A stretch of 9,959 nt of DNA from CAZBBC01 sp964489835 (GTDB lineage: Bacteria > Calditrichota > Calditrichia > JAJRVZ01): assembly GCA_964489835.1 (NCBI GenBank), contig CAZBBC010000158.1, positions 1-9,959 of the forward strand, read 5' to 3'. The position numbers and the translations under genes are program-made. The notes below the pieces were generated by a model. It was not told where the DNA came from, did no database searches, and was given only the letters and a program-made list of their open reading frames with translations. Below, in pieces: positions 6,118-9,959 of this stretch (position 1 is its first letter; every line of letters starts with the position of its first letter).

Positions 6118-6432
6118 TTAGAATCCTCCGGATTTCCTGTGTTTTTTCTTTTTATACCAATCATTCTTATTGCTGGAAATTGTATCCACAATGGCTACAA
6201 TCGTGCTGTCGGTGCATACGGAACGGGTATTCTTAGTCATTCTTGCCGATGACGATGAGCAAATCAGAACCACATCACCGGTGTTTGCTCTAACCGAATC
6301 AAGACTGACCGCTGTTTTCTTTGTATCATTTAACCTATCATCCAGATAGCGAATCACCGTTAATTTTTTTCCCTGAAGGTTTGGTTCTTTCCTGGTGGAA
6401 ACCACCTGGCCGATTATTTTTCCTAATTTCAT
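6118..6432 (-). CDS. BMC-P (EutN/CcmL family) shell vertex protein with basic C-terminal tail
   Basis: This 104-residue protein starts MKLGKIIGQVVSTRKEPNL, has the canonical SSSSARMT segment (about residues 59-66) and the VAIVDTI closing strand, so it is a regular EutN/CcmL pentamer subunit. It is about 15 residues longer than the other three here because of a basic tail, NKNDWYKKKKHRKSGGF. The last codons of that tail (GGA GGA) double as the Shine-Dalgarno of the next gene. Its own Shine-Dalgarno (AGGTG) overlaps the TAG stop of PduL. The tail might contact cargo, nucleic acid or neighbouring hexamers, but that is speculation. Confidence 0.91.
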   Translation of the reverse strand: MKLGKIIGQVVSTRKEPNLQGKKLTVIRYLDDRLNDTKKTAVSLDSVRANTGDVVLICSSSSARMTKNTRSVCTDSTIVAIVDTISSNKNDWYKKKKHRKSGGF

Positions 6433-6440
6433 AAATACAC

Positions 6441-7142
6441 CTACATTTTCCCGATAAATTCAACATCAATATCTGTCCTTACATTTGCCGAATTGGCATC
6501 ATCGGTATCCAGGTGAATTTGCAATTTCCAATCGTCATTTATCCTGACCAATACATTTTCAAAAATAGTTGCTTTCACCCCACCGATTTTTACGCGACAA
6601 ATATCACCACTTTTAACCCCGAATATCTGCGCATGCCGATTCGTCATATGGATATGACGGCTGGCAATTATCGCACATTCTTTGATATATACCGAACCAG
6701 CCGGACCAACCAATGTCAAAGGGGCCGCCCCTTTTAAATTACCCGAATTCTGAACCGGGGCATCAATACCCAAATACCTTGAATCGGTCAGTGTTAGTTC
6801 AACCTGATCGTAATTTCTCAATGGTCCCAGGATACGAACGTTGGCAATGGAACGCATTTTGGAACCGATGATTGTTAATACGTGTTTTGATGCAAACTCG
6901 TTGGGCTGATAAAGAGGCCTGTCAGATTCAAAGGCAGTTTCTGCTCCAAATAATTGGGCAAAAGTATTCTGCGTCAGGTGAATATGACGGTTTGATACGC
7001 CGAGCGGGATAGGCGGATAGGTGGAAGTGACCGCCACGGTTTTTTCCGCCAATTGAAGAGATTTTTGTACCTCCTCAACGATAATCTGGATCAACTGATC
7101 ATTGGGAGGGATGGGCGATGATCGATGCTTAATTGTTTCCAA
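6441..7142 (-). CDS. pduL: PduL-type phosphotransacylase with N-terminal encapsulation peptide
   Basis: This 233-residue enzyme moves an acyl group between CoA and phosphate, giving acyl-phosphate and free CoA inside the metabolosome. It has the two PduL half-domains, each with an HxH zinc pair: His53/His55 in GVSNRHIHLT and His163/His165 in IASRHIHMT. His210 in IHLDTDDAN is a further conserved site. Residues 14-30 (NDQLIQIIVEEVQKSLQ) form the amphipathic encapsulation helix typical of metabolosome PduL. The start is TTG, chosen because a strong AGAGGTGA lies 6 bases upstream and no ATG is near. It starts 31 bases after the deoR stop, so it is the first structural gene of the operon. The family assignment is firm. 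The natural acyl group is unknown. Confidence 0.94.
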   Translation of the reverse strand: METIKHRSSPIPPNDQLIQIIVEEVQKSLQLAEKTVAVTSTYPPIPLGVSNRHIHLTQNTFAQLFGAETAFESDRPLYQPNEFASKHVLTIIGSKMRSIANVRILGPLRNYDQVELTLTDSRYLGIDAPVQNSGNLKGAAPLTLVGPAGSVYIKECAIIASRHIHMTNRHAQIFGVKSGDICRVKIGGVKATIFENVLVRINDDWKLQIHLDTDDANSANVRTDIDVEFIGKM

Positions 7143-7173
7143 CAGACTTCACCTCTTCTTTCTACTTCCTGAT

Positions 7174-7944
7174 TTATGATGCGACAAGAATGTTTGCCCC
7201 TTTATGACGAAAATCGGTTAATATTTTTTCAGGAACCGAATCATCAGTGATAATCCGGTTTACCTGTGCCAGGGATGCATAGGAAGCCAGTGCTTTACGA
7301 CCAAATTTACTTCCGTCGACAACGGCAATAACTTCCTGGGCTCTTCCCAAAATAAACCTCTTCAATTCTACTTCAAGTAGATGAGAATCCGAAAAACCGT
7401 CGTCTGCTGTAACTCCCCAGGCCCCCAGGAATGCTTTATGGAAATTAAATGATCTTAAAAAATCATTAGCAGGGAGACCGGTAATCGAACCCGTCGTGTG
7501 GCGGACATATCCTCCGGTTAACAATACATTAATACTCGGACAGGCCAGAACTTCAATCGCTGTCCACAATCCGGTCGGGACGACAGTAATATCCTTGAGT
7601 TCATCACGCTCACGCAAGGCTTGGGCCACCGCAACCGCTGTGGTACTCGAATCAAGTAAGATTGATTCCATGGGATTGATGAGACCGGCCGCTAACTTAC
7701 CAATCTTATATTTTTGGGAGGCATTGATACGCTGACGGGTGGCAAATGAATATTCCTGCCGGACCCGTTCTCCGGCCAGCCGGGCCCCACCGCGGGTTCG
7801 GGTTACCCGTCCGAGCTTCTCCAGGTAATTGAGATCACTGCGAACGGTTACCTGAGAGACATTAAATTGATCGCTGATCTCTAAGACCGTTGCCGCTGGA
7901 GTGGAGAGCAACATCTCAAGGATTCCATTTTGGCGTTGATTCAT
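7174..7944 (-). CDS. DeoR-family transcriptional regulator
   Basis: This 256-residue protein from ATG 7944 has a DeoR winged helix at residues 1-55 (recognition helix around NVSQVTVRSDLNYLEKLG; the wing ends RTRGGA) and a DeoR sensor domain at about 75-235 with LLDSSTT (96-102) and LLTGGYVR (141-148). Such sensors bind phosphorylated sugars or related intermediates. A GTG at 7957-7959 would add five residues, but AAAGG abuts it directly, whereas the ATG has GGTGG about 11 bases upstream and gives the usual family N-terminus. It is the first gene of the BMC operon and probably its local repressor, binding the phased TTTCG repeats over its own promoter. DeoR regulators are known at PVM-type BMC loci. 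A phosphosugar inducer would hint that the substrate is a sugar (inference). Confidence 0.9.
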   Translation of the reverse strand: MNQRQNGILEMLLSTPAATVLEISDQFNVSQVTVRSDLNYLEKLGRVTRTRGGARLAGERVRQEYSFATRQRINASQKYKIGKLAAGLINPMESILLDSSTTAVAVAQALRERDELKDITVVPTGLWTAIEVLACPSINVLLTGGYVRHTTGSITGLPANDFLRSFNFHKAFLGAWGVTADDGFSDSHLLEVELKRFILGRAQEVIAVVDGSKFGRKALASYASLAQVNRIITDDSVPEKILTDFRHKGANILVAS

Positions 7945-7970
7945 CACAAATGATTCCACCCTTTAAATAC

Positions 7971-8018
7971 TTTCGAACTATTTTCGATATAATATAGTTT
8001 TATTTTCGTATACTTTCA
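7971..8018. promoter_or_regulatory. DeoR-type operator array: four phased TTTCG/A direct repeats
   Basis: On the plus strand TTTCG occurs at 7971-7975, 7982-7986 and 8004-8008, and TTTCA at 8014-8018. Start-to-start spacings are 11, 22 and 10 bases, so all copies lie on about one face of the helix. On the minus strand each reads YGAAARTA. DeoR-family operators such as those of GlpR, AgaR and SrlR are known for TTTCG-like units. The repeats span the -35 element, the spacer, the likely start site and the early leader, as expected for autorepression. Confidence 0.6.
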
Positions 8019-8019
8019 A
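7991..8019 (-). promoter_or_regulatory. sigma-70-type promoter of the deoR-BMC operon
   Basis: On the minus strand TTGAAA (8014-8019) is followed by a 17-base spacer and TATATT (7991-7996). Transcription would start near 7984, leaving a leader of about 40 bases to the deoR ATG. This is the only well-spaced sigma-70 match I found upstream of a BMC gene, and it lies within the TTTCG repeat array. The sequence further upstream (8020-8060) is extremely AT-rich and could act as an UP element. Confidence 0.6.
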
Positions 8020-8124
8020 TATATTTTTAATTATTTATTATTTTTTTTCATTATTTTATTTTACGGTGTATTTAACCAATATTGGACATTATCCTGCCTG
8101 GATGTGACTTAAATAGTTGATGAT

Positions 8125-8290
8125 GGCCATAGCTCTGTAAAAATTGAATAGATTGCTTCACTTACGCTCGCAATGACGACAATGACACCGTCATTGCGAG
8201 TCACGAAGAATAAGTAGCCTGCCCGCCGACCGGCGGGACGAAGCAATCTCATACAATCATTGACGTTATGACCGTTTTACGGAGCTGGCC
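8125..8290. repeat. nested inverted-repeat element, about 166 bases
   Basis: Outer arms: GGCCATAGCTCTGTAAAA (8125-8142) pairs imperfectly with TTTTACGGAGCTGGCC (8275-8290). The next pair is GATTGCTTC (8151-8159) with GAAGCAATC (8240-8248). Inside are CTCGCAATGAC (8167-8177) with GTCATTGCGAG (8190-8200), and a G+C-rich CCCGCCG-AC-CGGCGGG hairpin (8222-8237). This is a MITE- or REP-like composite that would fold into a long branched stem. The CATTGCGAG and GAAGCAATCTC words recur in intergenic repeats of many environmental genomes, as far as I recall. It has no coding capacity. Confidence 0.65.
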
Positions 8291-8353
8291 ACACAGACGC
8301 CAACCTTTAATATACTATTAAAAATGAAACACAAAGAATATAAAGAAGGTATC

Positions 8354-8425
8354 CTTCGACCCTCTCTTGGAAAGAGAAGGTCGAAGATGCGCCCACTGGC
8401 ATAGGCTGGGGGATGAGTTATTTAA
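8354..8425. repeat. palindromic dispersed repeat, copy 2
   Basis: Arms 8354-8368 (CTTCGACCCTCTCTT) and 8372-8386 (AAGAGAAGGTCGAAG) pair with a single C-A mismatch around a GGA loop. The segment to 8425 ends with TGAGTTATTTAA, as copy 1 ends with TGAGTTCTTTAA. It lies directly before a likely endonuclease-gene remnant. It could also serve as a hairpin past the 3' end of the phosphatase gene, but it is 170 bases away. Confidence 0.55.
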
Positions 8426-8442
8426 TTAAAACAAAAGATTAA

Positions 8443-8556
8443 ATGCATCGTACGACTAATCCATTTCTCCTTCACATGGCAAAGGATCTGAGCAGAGAAT
8501 TAAGAATATTTCAAACAGAAGCCGAAAAAGTATTTTAGGGTGAGCGATTAAACCGG
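8443..8556 (+). pseudogene. probable remnant of a DUF559-type endonuclease gene (N-terminal part only)
   Basis: On the plus strand the frame from ATG 8443 reads MHRTTNPFLLHMAKDLSREL, then RIFQTEAEKVF, then TAG at 8536-8538 and, past it, GERLNRL to TAA at 8554-8556. DUF559 (vsr/MTase-like endonuclease) proteins commonly start with a pattern like ARELRKNQTEAEKLLWxxLR. The match over the RELR..QTEAEK segment is good, and the TAG falls where the family has Trp (TGG). The rest of the gene is missing, as the frame runs into the converging phosphatase gene at 8557. The stretch is too short to be sure, and a chance ORF remains possible. Confidence 0.35.
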
Positions 8557-9714
8557 CTATAAATATTTCAGTGCTAACAGGGTAATATCATCGGACTGTG
8601 GAATACCTCCGATAAATGTTTTCACATCTCCAATGACACCCTGTATGAGATTCCTGAGTGACTTTGTGCCGGAACTTGTTAACGATTGTTCCAGTCGTGA
8701 TCCGGAAAATTCATTTTCGCTTCTATCCATGGCCTCCGGAACACCATCCGTGTAAAAGAAGAGAATTTCACCCGGCTGAAGTTTTATATTGTATTTCTCG
8801 TAATTAAAATTCTCCAGATAGCCGAGAGGTATACCACCACTCACTGTAAGTTTTTTGACAACACCATTATTCAAAAGATATGGAAAGTTGTGGCCGGCAT
8901 TGCATAGTTCTACTTCTCCTGTATTACAATCCAAAATACCATAAATGGATGTGACAAACATTTCCGATACACTCTCCCGGGCAAGAGCATTATTAACGAC
9001 GTTTAAACACTCATCAGCAGCTAATTTCCTCATGGCGGTTGTTTTTATCGCTGTTTTACTTACAGCCATGAATATAGCTGCCGGAACGCCCTTACCGGAC
9101 ACATCACCGATTACAAATCCCAATCGCTGATCATCAATCATGAAAAAATCATAAAAATCGCCGCCAACTTCATCAGCTGTGTCTATATGGGCATCCAGTT
9201 CAAATTTTTTATTGTCAGGAAATGGCGGAAAATTCTGAGGTAACATTGAGATCTGAATATTTCGGGCAACCGATAGCTCCTGTTGCAGCGCCACAAAATT
9301 ATCCCGGACTTTCAAGGCACTTTTCAAATTGGCAACTTCATCAAGGGTTTTATTAATGGTAATTTCCAAATCTTCAAAATTTATCGGTTTTGTAATAAAA
9401 TCGAAGGCCCCCCGGTTCATCGCCGTACGAATATTTTCCATATCTCCATAGGCTGAAACAACTATCGACTTTAGAAGAGGATTATTTAAGGCCTGAATAT
9501 TTTTAAGTAATGTCAATCCATCCATCTGCGGCATATTTATGTCGGTCAAAATCAGATCAATTTCATGATTATTGTTCAATAAATTAAGCGCCTCCTGACC
9601 ATTCAGGGCAGTAAAAAACTCATATTCATTTTCACGGATCTTTTTGCGAAATTTCTGGCGAATGAGATATTCGAAATCAGGTTCATCATCGACTACCAGG
9701 ATTTTGTGAGGCAT
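8557..9714 (-). CDS. response regulator with PP2C/RsbU-type serine phosphatase output
   Basis: This 385-residue protein has an N-terminal receiver domain (about 1-125) with the acidic pair Asp9/Asp10, phospho-acceptor Asp58 in LTDINMP, Ser87 and Lys109, all intact. A helical linker follows (about 125-160) with the start motif ARNIQISMLP, then a PP2C-family SpoIIE/RsbU phosphatase domain (about 175-385). Its metal ligands are visible in EVGGDFYDF (Asp186), GDVSGKGVP (Asp204), YTDGVPEAM (Asp323) and QSDDITLL (Asp375/Asp376). It probably dephosphorylates an anti-anti-sigma factor in a partner-switching pathway when phosphorylated. No anti-sigma or antagonist gene is visible. ATG has AGGAAAA about 8 bases upstream. 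It lies 143 bases after the histidine kinase end on the same strand, so the two may be a pair. No link to the BMC is evident. Confidence 0.92.
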   Translation of the reverse strand: MPHKILVVDDEPDFEYLIRQKFRKKIRENEYEFFTALNGQEALNLLNNNHEIDLILTDINMPQMDGLTLLKNIQALNNPLLKSIVVSAYGDMENIRTAMNRGAFDFITKPINFEDLEITINKTLDEVANLKSALKVRDNFVALQQELSVARNIQISMLPQNFPPFPDNKKFELDAHIDTADEVGGDFYDFFMIDDQRLGFVIGDVSGKGVPAAIFMAVSKTAIKTTAMRKLAADECLNVVNNALARESVSEMFVTSIYGILDCNTGEVELCNAGHNFPYLLNNGVVKKLTVSGGIPLGYLENFNYEKYNIKLQPGEILFFYTDGVPEAMDRSENEFSGSRLEQSLTSSGTKSLRNLIQGVIGDVKTFIGGIPQSDDITLLALKYL

Positions 9715-9768
9715 ATATTCATTTTCCTATTTCTTTTAAATATATTTGTTATTAGTCTGATCTGTTCA

Positions 9769-9798
9769 TTAACCACGAAGCACACTAAGTACACGAAG
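9769..9798 (+). repeat. TTAACCACGAAG dispersed repeat, third copy
   Basis: This 30-base stretch begins TTAACCACGAAG and has the same 9-base internal period as the copy on the opposite strand at 2912-2941, matching it at 27 of 30 positions. It sits between the kinase and phosphatase genes. Short repeats of this kind are scattered in intergenic DNA of many environmental bacteria. Its role is unknown. Confidence 0.6.
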
Positions 9799-9856
9799 AA
9801 TAAATATTTTGGCTTGTCATCCTAAAAGGATTTTCTTATGTGATAGTATTGTCCTA

Positions 9857-9959
9857 TTAGTTTTCAGCGGACTCTGGTACTTTGATAATAAATTCAGTAA
9901 ACTTACCATCTTCCGTTTCAAACATCAACTCCCCTTTATGCTCCTTAACGACAATATCA
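9857..9959 (-). CDS. C-terminal end of a sensor histidine kinase (partial)
   Basis: Only the last 33 codons before the TAA stop at 9857-9859 are in the window; the gene runs off the right edge. They read DIVVKEHKGELMFETEDGKF and then TEFIIKVPESAEN. This is the closing part of a HATPase_c (GHKL) ATP-binding domain, in which a helix ending in a VVxxHxGxL-like motif is followed by a GxGTxFxIxLP-like strand. Here that strand reads GKFTEFIIKVP, the form common in kinases of the PAS-HATPase type. It probably phosphorylates the response regulator-phosphatase 143 bases downstream. Confidence 0.75.
   Translation of the reverse strand, partial: DIVVKEHKGELMFETEDGKFTEFIIKVPESAEN

Noticed and set aside
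9819..9831. ATCCT-AAA-AGGAT hairpin followed by TTTTCTT as a plus-strand terminator
   Set aside because: There is no plus-strand gene before it, the stem has only five pairs, and on the minus strand no T-run follows.

Overview
The window carries one nearly complete bacterial microcompartment (BMC) operon, all on the minus strand, followed upstream (higher coordinates) by the tail of a signal-transduction locus on the same strand. Base composition is moderately AT-rich. The short palindromic and 'TTAACCACGAAG' intergenic repeats are of a kind common in environmental Gram-negative genomes. The gene set recalls PVM-type and related metabolosomes (Planctomycetes-Verrucomicrobia and uncultured FCB-group lineages), but I cannot assign a phylum from the sequence alone.

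Reading in the direction of transcription (high to low coordinates), the order is as follows. (1) 9857-9959: C-terminal end of a sensor histidine kinase. (2) 8557-9714: a response regulator fused to a PP2C/RsbU-type phosphatase. (3) 7945-8556: about 600 bases without an intact gene, holding a remnant resembling the start of a DUF559 endonuclease gene (8443-8556), a palindromic dispersed repeat (8354-8425), a nested inverted-repeat element (8125-8290), AT-rich sequence with nothing recognisable (8020-8124), and the promoter with phased operator-like repeats of the BMC operon (7971-8019). (4) 7174-7944: DeoR-family regulator. (5) 6441-7142: PduL phosphotransacylase. (6) 6118-6432: BMC-P. (7) 5809-6114: a small protein with an encapsulation-like helix and an EutT-N-like domain. 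(8) 5482-5760 and 5175-5465: two BMC-H. (9) 3715-5145: CoA-acylating aldehyde dehydrogenase. (10) 3306-3581: BMC-H. (11) 3022-3291: BMC-P. (12) a 294-base gap with a dispersed repeat. (13) 2464-2727 and 2179-2454: two divergent BMC-P. (14) a 184-base gap. (15) 696-1994: PduS-like Fe-S flavoprotein. (16) 133-696: PduT-like BMC-T. A perfect 18-bp-arm hairpin at 1-39 lies downstream.

Together the genes give a full shell set (3 BMC-H, 1 BMC-T, 4 BMC-P) and most of a metabolosome core. The aldehyde dehydrogenase would turn an aldehyde, NAD+ and CoA into acyl-CoA and NADH. PduL would exchange CoA for phosphate and recycle CoA. PduS together with the Fe-S BMC-T could pass electrons from NADH out through the shell. 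No aldehyde-generating signature enzyme (aldolase, diol dehydratase, glycyl-radical enzyme, ethanolamine lyase) and no alcohol dehydrogenase is present in the window, so the substrate cannot be read from this locus. Three proteins (PduL, aldehyde dehydrogenase and the 101-residue protein) begin with matching amphipathic helices, which suggests that they are co-packaged.
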